From Chrysoperla carnea (Eukaryota > Arthropoda > Insecta > Neuroptera > Chrysopidae): 64,000 bases of DNA. Shown here piece after piece: positions 43,868-55,745 of this stretch. The notes beneath the pieces were generated by a model, which had not been told where the DNA came from, did no database searches, and worked only from the letters and a program-made list of their open reading frames with translations. The stretch covers positions 90,939,435 through 91,003,434 of the forward strand of contig NC_058338.1 in assembly GCF_905475395.1 (NCBI RefSeq). Direction: 5' to 3'. Numbering within the stretch: the stretch's first letter is position 1; each line of letters begins with the position of its first letter. The position numbers were made by a program, and so were the translations under genes.

Positions 43868-46800
43868 ATGTCTGACAGTCAACAACGTAAACACATAGGT
43901 GAAATTGAAACAATAAAAGAAGGTAAGAGTTTCAAATGAAATAATTCCAAGAAAATTCAGTTAACGATTGTGTGAAGTATTATCTAAAAATATGTATCGA
44001 AAAAATTGTGTTTTAAAATGAAATTATTTGGAAAAAAATCAAAATAAAAAAAAATTTATGTGACAATTTTAAAGTGCCAAATCATTGTATTTTTAAAAAT
44101 AATGATGGGGATTTTACAGTTATGGTTTTTATTTAATTAATTGTTCAATTTGGTACGAATTTCATTCAAATAAAGTGTTTTATTGTAGATTTTTCTTTAA
44201 AATTGTTCATAAAATTCTTAGTATTGTTAAGATGAAATATAAGGTTAGGAACAAACTTCATATTTGTCAAGGACCTTTTCTAAATTTATAAATATTGTAA
44301 AAAAAATTGTACATAAATTGGAAATATTCCAAATAAATTTTTATAAAAATTTTTTTTAGGGCAAAGCCCCGTAAGATTTACGGAAAATACAATTAAAATG
44401 ATATCGGGACATGCAATACCTGTTGTACTTTCGACGGAAGATCATGCTTTTAAGTTAGATGAAGATGCATTATCAAATATTTTATTAAGAAAAGAAATAC
44501 GTGATCGAAATGTTGTCGTTGTGTCGGTGGCTGGTGCGTTTCGAAAAGGAAAATCATTTCTTCTGGACTTTTTTCTACGGTATATGTATGCTAAGGTACA
44601 TTTTCGAATATTTACTTGAAAGTTTGTGATTGTGAATTTTGGTTTGATTATTTTGTAGTATGTAACCTCAGAAGGGAGTAAAGAATGGCTTGGTGGTGAC
44701 GATGAACCATTAGAAGGATTTTCATGGCGTGGTGGATCAGAACGAGATACAACTGGAATTTTAATGTGGTCAGAACCATTTTTAACTGAATTACCTTCAG
44801 GTGAAAAGGTATTGTAAAGTTTTATTATATTAAATGCACGATTTTTTAATCACGATTTTCTAAACATGATTTAAACATAACCATAAAAGTATTGCCTCAT
44901 AAAAAGTAGCTAGACCCGCGAGAAATTCCGCTGTGCTACCGGTACCCGTGAATACACTGTACCCATGCTAAAAAACAACAACTTAATTGTTTAAATTAGT
45001 ATTAGGAGAACAGGTCTAAAAAATATTTTATATAAAAATAGCTTAAAATGTCTATTGTTCCGGGTTAATGATATCCTCTGTATTAGGAAGAACATCTATA
45101 AAAACTAACATGTTTGTCTAATAAACTTATTATTTAAATTTATGATATATTTTCGTTCAAATTATTTATCAAGCGTGCTTTTTCCTAAGCTGTACATTTT
45201 TAGACCGCGAGTATATTTTCGTCAAACTTAGAGATAATAAGCTTGAAAATGAGGGGTGAATCTTGGAATTTGATAAAGGAATAAGGAAGATAAGGGTAGG
45301 ACAAAAATAAACTTGCTAAAGTATTAATATATAAGATGTAATCTTTGGTTTAGAATTGTCTATTTTCCAGCGATGATAGATTAAATTTCTTTTAATAACT
45401 TTGCGATGTTTTTACGCGATGACAAATTTAAATATAATGACGAAACTAAATATCTTGCCAAAATTGAATGAAATTTTATGTATACTATTTTAATACATTT
45501 TTCAATGATTACAAAATAAAACGAATGAGATTTTAACTACTGAATGGTCAGGGGTCAAACCGGAAAAGTCTTACTTAATTATTAGGGAATATGATTGGCC
45601 GTGAATTATTATGGAAACCAGGATATATCAATAAAACTTGGAAACTATCCAATAATAAAATTAATTTTTCATGTTTTTTGAATTTAGAGAATAATATAAT
45701 AAAATGTGGGACAGAGAAGTGAGCGATTTTAAAACGGTTGTTAAAAGAAATTCCATCTATTTTTTCAAATCTTAATATACACAAGTCATAATAAACGCAA
45801 AAGTTGAATAATTCTAAGTGATATTACTATAACAGTACATGTAATTCACATATAATTTTATAGATATAACAGTTAGAATGGTAAAACACGTGTATTTTTT
45901 GTGACAGAGTATGCATAAAAAAGCATTTAAGAAAATTAAATACTGGGGAAAATACTATTCTTCTTCTCTCCGGACTGAAAGTGTCAAATTTCGTCCTGTG
46001 GCACCAAGCAGAAAAATAGTATACACACTACGGGAGAAAGTAAAGACTATCTCAGATCTCTGGCTATTGTCCCCCGAGGCGATTCCGATGGTGACAATCA
46101 TCGGGTCGGATGACAAACCGACGAGCTTGCTAGAAATGGCATAAGACTGTCGGACACAAGGGTTAATAGACACTCGGAAGTTTCGTTTGCAAACTGCAAG
46201 TTGCTCCTCAAAGAGAGTATCTTCTTAAAAAAGGTCAATCTTAGAAAGAGGGAAGAACCCATTTGTGGAAGTACAATACATATATGATCTGAATACAATC
46301 GTAGTCGTTCCGAAGCCTTTCTTTGACGATCTTTCCGACCTGAAGTCTGTTGACGTCAAAATACTCCTGCTGTTCTTAAACAACTCCAAATGGTTCATGG
46401 AGTAATGGTCGGGTATGGACCAACTCTTTGTATCACAACGGGTTCCATGGTCTATGTGCGTCCCACCCCAGGACATCTACTCTAACCTAGCCTACTAAAT
46501 TAACTGAATTTATTTAAAAACGCGATAAAATTTGCTTAAAAACTAAATTAATTTTTTTCAGGAGTACTTGATTTTCTTAATAGGCTATTGATTATATCTT
46601 AAAAACAGGGTAGTAAGGAACTAAGGTGTTCATGGAATTTTATTAAATAAAAATAAACATCTTCAATTTCCACCCCCGAATTTAAAAGCACTCCGCGCTT
46701 TTTCTTCTTGAATAACCTAACCTAATTGAATGATTACTGCAATAAAAAGTTTCACAGAAAGTCATTTTCCTATCTAACCGTGCGAGGTCCTTTATAAAAT

Positions 46801-49800
46801 TTCTTTTAACAGTTATTTCAAAATATTACACTTTCCTGTCCCACCTTGAATAAAATTGAATATTAACCTTGAATTTGAATATTCACAAGAATTATTAATT
46901 TTTTTAGGTAGCTATTATTTTATTAGACACACAAGGTACATTTGACAGCGAGAGTACTGTACGAGATTGCGCTACTGTATTTGCACTTAGCACAATGGTG
47001 AGCTCAGTTCAAGTTTACAATATATCTGCAAATATTCAAGAAGATGATCTACAACATTTGCAGGTAAATTCTTATTATATTCAACCAGACCCAGCCTTAT
47101 TTAATTAGGGCGTCTTATTCTTCAGCGCGTTTCTTTGTTTTAGTAACAAATTACTTCATTTTGTGTTATATTTTTAGCTATTTACGGAATATGGTCGATT
47201 AGCGTTAGCCGATACAGGAAAAGCACCATTTCAACGTCTACAATTTTTGGTAAGAGATTGGAGTTTTCCATATGAAGCTGAATATGGTGCAGTTGGTGGT
47301 AAAAAAATTTTAGATCGACGTTTAAGAATTAACGATAAACAACATCCAGAATTACAGGCATTACGTAAACATATTACATCATGTTTTACAGAAATTGCAT
47401 GTTTCTTATTACCACATCCAGGTTTAAAAGTTGCCACCAATCAAAATTTTGATGGTAGATTAGTTGGTAAGTTTGTAATAAGTATGTGTATATTTCTTTC
47501 ATCCAAGTATCATATTTGCTTTTACCTGACTATCTCAATGAGTTTTTGGCTTCAATTTTTAATTCCCGTACGAAAAAAAGGGGCGTTATAAGTTTGACCG
47601 CTATGTGTGTGTTCCTGTCGGTCTGTGGCATCGCAGTGCCTAAATGGATGAACCGTTTTTGATTTTTTTGTTTCATTCGAAAGGTAATTTAATAGTGTTA
47701 TCAGCTATGTTTCAAGTCTGAATTTAGGGCTCCGTACACGAGACAATTAAAAAATAGGCGATGATCTTCAAAATCGTTTCAGTTTGGAAAAGGCTCTAAG
47801 GAAAAAGATAATTAAATGTAGAGGGTTCTTAGACATATATCAAGTGCGAGTTTAGGATTCCGTAACCCAAAAATTTGTCGATTTTTTTTTTAAATTCTAT
47901 GCTTTTCGTGCTCTTGAAATTGCTAACTATGAAGCTCAAACATTCGGCATACATATCACACTCAAAATTTCATTCGAGATTCCCAAACAATTTTTTCTCT
48001 GGTAAAAAATCTTTACAAAATCCATTGGCATTTTTTAAAATGACGAATGAGTTTGGACTTAGGCAGTTGCAAAAAAATCCACAGATACGACTTATCTCAT
48101 CGCATTAAGGTAGTACGAGCACCAAGGCAATTTTAGATTTAAAATTGAAATTATTTGTACCTAATTTTCAACTTTGATGATGAATTTTATTATAACTTAA
48201 TGAATATGTACGAAAAATAAGAATACAATTTTTCGGTATCTGCCTTGGTTTTCAAAATATCGAAAGATAAATAATTTAAAAAAAAATTTATTTTCCATAA
48301 TTTGAAAATTATTTCAAAAATTTTTATTCTTACTTTTCGTCTTATATTGTCAAGTTATAACATAGTTCACCATCAAAATTGAAAAATTTTATTTTTTTTA
48401 AATTGTGTCCCCAGTACCGTGCTCAAACATCCTTAATTAATCGGGCACGGATTTTTTGATTTCAATAATTTATTAAGGTTTTAACTTTAATATAGTTTTT
48501 TTAAATTTCCGCCGACTAGTATTGGAAAAATTAATGAAAATATATCATCCATCTACCGTTTTACTTTTTTATAAAACCAATGTCAAATATGCTCACTTTT
48601 AAAGTCAGTTATTTGTTTAAATAATTGGGCAACCCCCCTCCCTCCCTAAAATTTTCAGAATTGATTTAGACTTAGTCCAACTCTAACAGGTTGGCTGATA
48701 AGTCCCCGGTCTGACACATAAATGGCGTCGCTAGTATTAAATGCATATTATTTTTATATAGTACCAACCTTCAAATGATTCGTGTCAAAATTTGACGTCT
48801 GTAAGTCAATTAGTTTGTGAGATAGAGCGTCTTTTGTGAAGCAACTTTTGTTATTGTGAAAAAAATGGAAAAAAAGGAATTTCGTGTTTTGATAAAATAC
48901 TGTTTTCTGAAGGGAAAAAATACAGTGGAAGCAAAAACTTGGCTTGATAATGAGTTTCCGGACTCTGTATTTTTTCCCTTCAGAAAACAGTATTTTATCA
49001 AAACACGAAATTCCATTTTTTCCATTTTTTTCACAATAACAAAAGTTGCTTCACAAAAGACGCTCTATCTCACAAACTAATTGACTTACAGACGTCAAAT
49101 TTTGACACGAATCATTTGAAGGTTGGTACTATATAAAAATAATATGCATTTAATACTAGCGACGCCATTTATGTGTCAGACCGGGGACTTATCAGCCAAC
49201 CTATTATATAAAAAAAAAATCAAGCCTTTTATTTAAAATTGTCTTGGTGCTCGTACATCCTTAATTAATGTAATTGCCCTCAGATACAAGACGTACTTCA
49301 TATCTTCCTGATTGCAGTAAGAAAAGAAATATCCCTAAAATGAACTTTCGAAAACGTTTGCCAGCTCTCATACCATAAGTAATAATAAATATTGAATTAA
49401 TTTTATTTTCGGTTTTTTAGATATTGAATCAGAATTTAAGAAATATTTGTTAATATTAGTTCCAATGTTGTTAGCACCAGAAAATTTAGTATTAAAAGAA
49501 ATAAACGGACAACGTGTTAAAGCACGAGATCTTGTACAATATTTTAAATCATATATGGCAATATATAGTGGTAACGAATTACCCGAACCAAAATCAATGC
49601 TTGTTGTAAGTATTGCACTCCTCCCTCTCTGTCACCACTGGAATAGTAAATTTAAAAATCTATTGATGATAATTTGAATTTTAATAGGCTACAGCAGAAG
49701 CAAATAATTTAACAGCTGTTGCAGAAGCAAAAGAAATATATCAACAATTAATGGAAGAAATATGTGGCGGTACAAAACCGTATTTAAGTGCAGGTCATCT

Positions 49801-52800
49801 AGAATCAGAACATTTACGAATTATGGATAAAGCATTACATCAATTTGATACAAAACGTAAAATGGGTGGAAAAGAATTTAGTAAAAATTATAGAGCAAAA
49901 TTAGAAAAAGTAAGTCTTATATCACCCGTTTTCTTTTTATAGCCCAAGAGTTGGTGACACATTTAGAGCACTGATTTGACCCATCTAGTTATATAGCTTA
50001 AAAGTATAGTCTATGATACTTGTGTCTATTCGGTAAATAGCTCGTTTTGTAGTTAGCCAATCAAAATATAACTTTAAAAAAAGTTTGATGGGGAACATCA
50101 TGTTCTGAAATCAGATTGGATTTAGTTCTCCAGGTTGTTTTGTTTGCAGGAACATCACTTTTTGGCATCAGATTGGACCTAGTTCTCCGTGTTGCTTTAA
50201 TATTCAATATAGATCCTAAAAGGTAAGAGATAGAAGAATAACAGTCTAAATTAGAAAGCTCATCCCCATACATTTTTTATTTAAAACATTTTTTCGAAAA
50301 ACGTTAGCTTTCGTTAGGTAAGAGATAGAAGAATAACAGTCTAAATTAGAAAGCTCATCCTCATACATTTTTTATTTAAAACATTTTTTCGAAAAACGTT
50401 AGCTTTCGGAGAAAGTGCAATTTAAAAATATGTCATTATTGCATTTAATCAGAAGAAAACACGACGCTTACTTTAGAAAAATTTTTTTGACAAAAATCAT
50501 CAAGGAATAAAGATCGCCTGTAACTTAGTGTTATTTTATCTATCTTATCTTATAGGATCTAAATTGACTATTAAAGCAACCCGAAGAACCAGGTCTGATC
50601 TGATATCTAAACATGATGCACAACAGATAATGCGGCCCCCTCCCCACCAAATTCTGCAACTTTTGTTTAAGTTATTTTTTGATTGGCTACCTACAAAACG
50701 AGCTATTACCTTAATAGATTAAAATGATCCTACCTGTATAACTAGACTACTCTACCCGTGCGGAATTCCGCAGTGTGCACCAAAGCGGTTCATTTTTAGA
50801 CCGTGGGTCGGTTTTTCGTTAGTCGTCACGATAAGCTTTAAAATGAGGGGTAAATTATGCAATTTGATAAACAAATAAGGGATTCCTTATTTTGAAGATT
50901 TTTTTTCTCTGGTACCGACAAAAAAACAGGTTAGAGAAATAATATATTAGATAAAATCCGTGCTCTAAATATGTCACCAGCTCTTGGGCTACAAAATTTA
51001 TAATATATATCGTCGCTATTTTGTTTGTTGTCCCACGGACAGATGAGCTAAAATTAAAAGAAATTTGAATAACATGGTTTTTTTTGCAGGATATGAATGA
51101 AACGTACGATCAATTTTGTGCTCACAATGAAAGTAAAAATATATTTAAAGCAGCACGCACTCCAGCTGTTTTTTGTGCATTATCTGTGATGTTTTATATT
51201 TTGAGTGGTGTCTTTGGTTTATTTGGTGTATATTCTTTAGCTAATACATGTAATTTAGCAATGGGCGTTGCCTTACTTACATTAATTTTATGGGCATATA
51301 TTAGGTAAGTTATCACAGACTATTATTAAGTTTAACTTTTTTTCATCAAAAGTATTTTAAGACCATTCGAAAGTTCGTTTATTTTTCTTGAAAAATAGCT
51401 AGATAAAATTCCCGTAATAGCTTTTGACATTTTTGAATTAAAATTCCTATGATTCGAAAACTTAAACTGTCTTGTTTTAAGCCCTTGTATATAGTTTTGT
51501 AAAAAAATTTAATCACTTTCCTACTTATCGTTCTTTTTAAATGCCAAAAAACATAATTTATCTATATCTAACGGTTCCAAATTCGATGAATTTTCGCAGA
51601 TATACAGCCCTTTTGTAAAAATATAAAATTTTTCAATTTTATGTTTTTAAAGGTTTCGTTAATACTTTTGATGAGTATACAGGATGTCTCGTAACTCGAA
51701 GGCTACAGTTTAAGAGCGTATTCTATTGACAATTTTAAGTCGATGAGTACCTTATATACTTTTGTCCAAAACCGAATAGTTAAGGAATTATGTACACTAT
51801 TAACATGGGGGTAAATGAAAAATGTAGTATATTCAAACAAACCATAATTCAAAATATTATGCCTATAGTTTGCATCCATACGAGGTAAACCCAGATACTC
51901 TTCAAAGAGCTAAATCTTAAATTATTAGTAAAGCAATGATGTGTTGTGAGAGCATATTGAACCAAAACTTTCTTTGTGTTAACAATACAAAAAATTTATT
52001 AAACTACTTTTTTCAACAATGTCTTTACTTTATTGGTTAAAAATAGTGCAACTCCTTAACGATTGGGTTTTGGACAAAAGTACATATAGTCGCATCAATG
52101 AATGTTTTTACTCGGGAGTCTTCTATAGCAGCTCCGATTTTGATAATTTTTTTTTTCAAAATGATATTTGTATATTATTTAAAATCAGAAACATTTCAGT
52201 GGAGGAAAATAATCGGGAGGGAGAAAAGGCAATGTCCTGACTAATATATCGACGTCCGGCCTAAGTCGCTAATGTTAGAAATTTGAAATTTCGAGAGGAT
52301 ATTGATTTTATACTGTAGGTGTCATTTAAGAAAGGATTTTTTAATATTCATCCCCTAAAGGGGTGAAATAAGGGATGAAAATATATACGGTTTCACTTTT
52401 TAATGGATTTTTACCTTTGGTGCGGAACTTTTTTTGATAATATAATACAGCCCATGTTATTTGCTGATAATGTAGCACTATATCGGTGAAAGAATTTTTA
52501 AAATCGGTTAAATAGAGAACTAAAAAATAATTTCTAAATATTTTCATACAAATTTTCATCCCCTATTTCACTCTTTTAGAGTGATATATTTCAAAATATC
52601 TTTTGTTAAATGACACCTATGGTATAAAATCAATATCATCTCGAAATTTCAAACTTCTATCATTAGCGATTTAGTCTGGGCGTTAATAAACCTACCAGTC
52701 GGGACATTACATTTACCCCCTCCAGATAATTTCCCTCCTCTGAAAGATTTCTGATTTTAAACAATATATAAAAAGAAACATTTCAAAAAATTCATCAAAA

Positions 52801-54712
52801 TCGGAGCTGCTATTCAGGATTCCCTTAGAATGGTTATTTTATGTATTTCGTTATGTGACTAATAAGACACTTTCGATTTAAAATTATCCCAAGAATACGC
52901 TCTTAAACTATGGCTATTGAACTACGGGACACTCTATGTATTAGTCCGTGAATTGGATGTTATTGATAAAACTTTGTCTTTTATTAGACGAAGAGCACGC
53001 GTCTTAAAATCTAATAATTTTCAACAAAGTTAGTAAATTAATTATTATTTACATTTTAATTATGGAAATAAATAGTAAGACAAAACAGAGCTAGTGCTTT
53101 TGTTTAACGTAATATATATTTCAACCTGACTGACCAGCTTTTTTGTCGCCTGCTTCGTATTATAAAATAATAAAAATTAATGCAATCTCTCGAAAAAATT
53201 TTACAGTTTAGGTATTAAGTCGAAAATGATTGCATGAAACCTGTGTTTTATGCAGTTAGTATCATTAAAAAAAATAAAAGATTAATTAATTATTTTTCTT
53301 TTTCTTTAGGTATAGTGGTGAATTACGGGAAATTGGTGCACAAATAGATGACCTAGCCAATTTAATATGGGATCAAGTAAGTACTGAATACATATTTTTG
53401 ACTGCGCCTTAACACCAGAAAATTTTTTTAAATTAAGCCCAGCATTTTTTTGTTTAACTATTTAAATATCCGCACATTCTGAACAATTAGTACATAATTA
53501 GCACAAAATTTCACGTGTCAGCTTTCAGCTAAAATAATTAAGTTTAAGGAGACCAAACAAAAAAATTTTAGTTAATATAGGAAGGTATTTGTCACACGGA
53601 TTCAAGCTCGGTAAATATCGATGTTTAATGGAAGTCATTTGTCATGTATTACAAACATTATAATAGGTGTGAGGCCAAGAGTAGTTTTAGTGAGCCAAAA
53701 CCGTGCTGTCAATCGTAAGCCTATTACGCGTTTTCGAAACGGTGAGCTTTGGCCCCGATAGAGTACCAAAGATATAGCTTTTATTTCCAGTTTGTACTGA
53801 TTCCAGAAGAGTAGAACCAGTTTTAATCGAGGAAACTGATTTCAGAATGGCTGAATATCTGCTCACATAAAGAATTAAGTCTAAAAATCACAAAAACCAT
53901 ATCGTCCACTATTTAAGAGAAAGATTAACTACGCCTAACCGATTTTGATTTTTTGTTTTTCGTTTGAAAGGTAATTTAATGAAGAGTGTTCTTAGCTATG
54001 TTTCAAGTGCGAGTTTAGGGTTCCGTATGCGGAACAACTACAAAATAATCTATGATCGTCAAAATCGGCTAAGTTCGGAGAACGCTCTAAGGAATATCTG
54101 TAGATTAATACCGGTTCTATCCTTTCTGGAACCTGTTAAAACTTGAGACAGAAGCTACATCTTTGGCTCTCTCTTGGGGCCAAAGACCCCCGCTTTAAGA
54201 AGGCTATATCTTGACCTAAGAAATTCTCAGCCTTTTTGAAATGACTCACTTAAATTATATTTAGTCGTAAATTCAAACGTTTCATATTTGTCAAATTGTG
54301 TTCTTTATTGGTTGTATCTTCTGCCAGAACGCATTTATGCTGGAGTTACGAATATCAAAGAAAAAAATTCATTACTTCTATTTGATGAGCAATCTAGACA
54401 TGTTTCGATCATCTTTGAACTTACACTTGTGTTTTTTATACAACTGATTCATCATATTGAACTAATGTAAGAAAATCGCGAAACGGCACTGAAAATTATA
54501 AATTAAACGTGTGAATATTTTTCACCTAAAATTCGATCGATAAACGGAAAATAATAAAGGTGTTTTTCCCGTAGGGAATGAAACCAATATATCAAGGCGT
54601 AATGGAACGAAGTATACAACATGTAACAGCAAATGCCGTCGATTATGTGGTATCTGGTTCAAATTCAACGTCTTCCATTTCAACACCAAATGGCAAATTA
54701 CATCGATCGTGA
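43868..54712 (+). CDS. atl: Atlastin, ER-membrane dynamin-like GTPase, complete
   Basis: Atlastin drives homotypic fusion of ER tubules. Ten exons join in frame: 43868-43922, 44360-44595, 44659-44808, 46908-47063, 47178-47466, 49421-49605, 49688-49909, 51090-51304, 53310-53376 and 54575-54712 (1713 nt, 570 aa). The start ATG gives [19 protein letters not shown]. The open frame runs further upstream, but those residues are not atlastin-like. Visible features are the P-loop GAFRKGKS (77-84), switch motif [13 protein letters not shown], the RD G4 motif in FLVRDW (225-226), the three-helix middle domain, and a membrane hairpin at about 456-501 ([15 protein letters not shown] and [18 protein letters not shown]). 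The C-terminal amphipathic tail ([20 protein letters not shown]) is followed by a Ser/Thr-rich end. Length is slightly above the Drosophila protein. Introns carry several transposons. Confidence 0.95.
45065..45345 (+). repeat. Repeat family G, copy 2
   Basis: Contains AAAACTAACATGTTTGTC, AGACCGCGAGTATATTTTCG, AAAATGAGGGGTGAATC and AGGGTAGGACAAAAATAAAC. It matches 25743-26025 in inverse orientation and partly 50745-50885. Confidence 0.7.
45940..46495 (+). mobile_element. Non-LTR retrotransposon 3' fragment, copy 2
   Basis: Frameshifted codons preserve the RNase H tail (reading like DELARNG near 46120), then the [12 protein letters not shown] block that is also seen in copy 1. The end encodes [11 protein letters not shown] and finishes near CTACTCTAACCTAGCC. 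An internal deletion removes the Cys/His block. It lies within an atlastin intron. Confidence 0.7.
47555..47880 (-). repeat. Dispersed repeat family A, copy 7
   Basis: Long reverse copy with GGGGCGTTATAAGTTTGACC, CAGTGCCTAAATGGATGAAC and two internal 'TTCTTAG.CATAT.TCAAG'-like blocks, like copy 4. Confidence 0.75.
48104..49266. mobile_element. Inverted-repeat element family M, with a mariner inserted
   Basis: The left end ATTAAGGTAGTACGAGCACC matches the inverted right end TTAAGGATGTACGAGCACCA, and both continue AAG[GA]CAATTTTA. An internal partial inversion (TGTTTGAGCAC near 48415) is also present. Without the 519-bp mariner and one TA, it is about 640 bases long. A partial copy without the mariner is at 32906-33180. 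Confidence 0.7.
48686..49204. mobile_element. Palindromic mariner derivative of the Himar1/irritans type
   Basis: Both ends carry AGGTTGGCTGATAAGTCCCC followed by GGTCTGACACAT, which I recognise as an irritans-subfamily mariner terminal repeat. TA duplicates flank it (48684-48685 and 49205-49206). Each ~240-base arm runs from the terminal repeat through the 5' UTR into the first transposase codons ([20 protein letters not shown]). The arms are nearly identical, with one difference noted. The ~38-base loop continues the left-hand coding frame (WLDNEFPDS) before the sequence turns back. No catalytic domain is present, so it cannot move by itself. Confidence 0.9.
50221..50408 (+). repeat. Tandem duplication of a 95-bp unit
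   Basis: The unit begins AGGTAAGAGATAGAAGAATA and ends GTTAGCTTTCG. The second copy starts at 50316 and differs by about one base. Each copy starts with a splice-donor-like AGGTAAGA. It lies in atlastin intron 7, well away from exons. Confidence 0.9.
50745..50885 (+). repeat. Repeat family G, partial copy 3
   Basis: Shares GCGGAATTCCGC-type text, TTTTTAGACCG and AAAATGAGGGGTAAAT with copy 2 around 44920-45270. Confidence 0.55.
51305..53309 (+). other. Atlastin intron 8, mostly a foldback element
   Basis: The foldback element at 51679-52939 takes up two thirds of the intron. No exon was seen elsewhere in it. Confidence 0.65.
51679..52939. mobile_element. Long foldback element, family N (~1.26 kb)
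   Basis: The ends ACAGGATGTCTCGTA and, inverted, ACATAGAGTGTCCCGTA lead into a shared CAGTTTAAGAGCGTATTC / TAGTTTAAGAGCGTATTC. Inner arms also pair: AGCAGCTCCGATTTTGAT with its inverse near 52795, and GTCATTTAAGAAAGGATT through ATTTCGAGA with 52600-52660. Arm similarity is patchy, so it is old. No ORF was seen. Confidence 0.75.
53377..54574 (+). other. Atlastin intron 9
   Basis: No exon was seen. It contains a shortened reverse copy of repeat A (53935-54110). Confidence 0.55.
53935..54110 (-). repeat. Dispersed repeat family A, partial copy 8
   Basis: Contains AACCGATTTTGATTTTTTGT, AAAGGTAATTTAATG and TTTCAAGTGCGAGTTTAGGG. The terminal CCCCGAACC block is missing. Confidence 0.65.
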
Positions 54713-55200
54713 TTCTCCTTGTATTCAATGTAGTTCTATAGACACAAACAAACAAAAAAAAAACCAACATTCTAAAAAAATAACTATCTTAATTAAAAAT
54801 TGAATGTTTTTAATAATTCATTTCTACATCGTACGGTATTGAAAATTTACTAAAATACTCTAAAAAACAAAAAACATTAAAAAAACAGCTAAAAAAATAC
54901 CGTACCGCTCTCTACGAATCTTTATATTAAATACCAGATTTAAAACAAAAACCGTTTTTAAAAAAAAAAACAATATATACTGAGTATCCCCAACTAAACT
55001 AGGTATTTGTGAATTTGTTTTATTATTATTATTATTAATTAAAAAATAATTTAATTAATTAATTAATTAATGTTTATCTCCTTGTACTGTTTATTTAGTT
55101 TTCATTTTATCAATTATTATATTATTTGCACCTGTTTACTACATTTGTGGATACAAGTTATTTATATTATGATTTGTTTTCTTTTTTTTAATGACTGTTA

Positions 55201-55206
55201 AATAAA
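55201..55206 (+). terminator. Poly(A) signal of atlastin
   Basis: AATAAA about 490 bases after the stop codon, at the end of an AT-rich, low-complexity 3' UTR that includes (ATTA)n at about 55050. Confidence 0.5.
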
Positions 55207-55277
55207 TGCATTCATATATTGTTTTCTCTTTTTTTTTAAATTTTTTTTTTATGTGCGCAGATGTCTATACTAATATA

Positions 55278-55540
55278 CAGTAAACTGCGGTAATCCGACA
55301 CCCCTTGCAATCCGACATAACTATAACGATAATTACAATGCAGATTTATTATAAATCTGCATTTATAATATATATCTCAAATCTTATCACTTTGATATGT
55401 AATTTGTCGGATTACAAAGTATTCTTTTCAAAAAGTTCCGGACTACAGGGGGTTTGAGACAGTACTCCATTATAGTCCGACAAATTCGATAATTCGACAC
55501 CACCTTGCAAAATCTTGCTCAGATTACCGCGGGTCCACTG
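55278..55540. mobile_element. Tigger/pogo-like MITE
   Basis: The ends CAGTAAACTGCGGTAATCCG and, inverted, CAGTGGACCCGCGGTAATCT are flanked by TA. Inside, CCTTGCAATCCGACATAA and related phrases repeat with CCGACA/CGACAAATT motifs. CAGT..ACC..CGGTAATCCGACA ends are typical of the pogo/Tigger lineage. At 263 bp there is no transposase. Confidence 0.8.
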
Positions 55541-55672
55541 TATTTTTAAAAGTGTACAAGTCTAAAAGTGTATTAACTAGAATTAGAAAGTTTCCATAAA
55601 TTTAAAATTAATTCAGTCTGACTAAACATGAAAAGAGCGTGAACGCTGCAAGTAATCAGGTTTTTTTTTATA

Positions 55673-55745
55673 CAGTGTGTCACATTTAAGATGAAGACAC
55701 CCTTATATTTTCGTTATTTCTAGGGATAGCGATACGAAATTTTGC
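55673..55745 (+). repeat. Repeat family I, copy 1
   Basis: ACAGTGTGTCACATTTAAGA, then TGAAGACACCCTTATATTTT and CGTTATTTCTAGG. It recurs at 56154-56212 as ACAGTGTGTGGCATTTAAGA. Confidence 0.7.

Larger units (their letters stand above)
44809..46907 (+). other. Atlastin intron 3 with retrotransposon debris
   Basis: No exon was seen. It contains repeat G copy 2 (45065-45345), a non-LTR fragment (45940-46495), a short TAACCTAACCTAA motif at about 46711-46724 and an end fragment of foldback family J at 46740-46800. Confidence 0.65.
47467..49420 (+). other. Atlastin intron 5, filled by transposons
   Basis: Repeat A (47555-47880), inverted-repeat element M (48104-49266) and the mariner palindrome inside M (48686-49204) take up most of it. 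No exon was found. Confidence 0.75.

Noticed and set aside
47231-47440. Minus-strand ORF
   Set aside because: Antisense shadow of atlastin exon 5.
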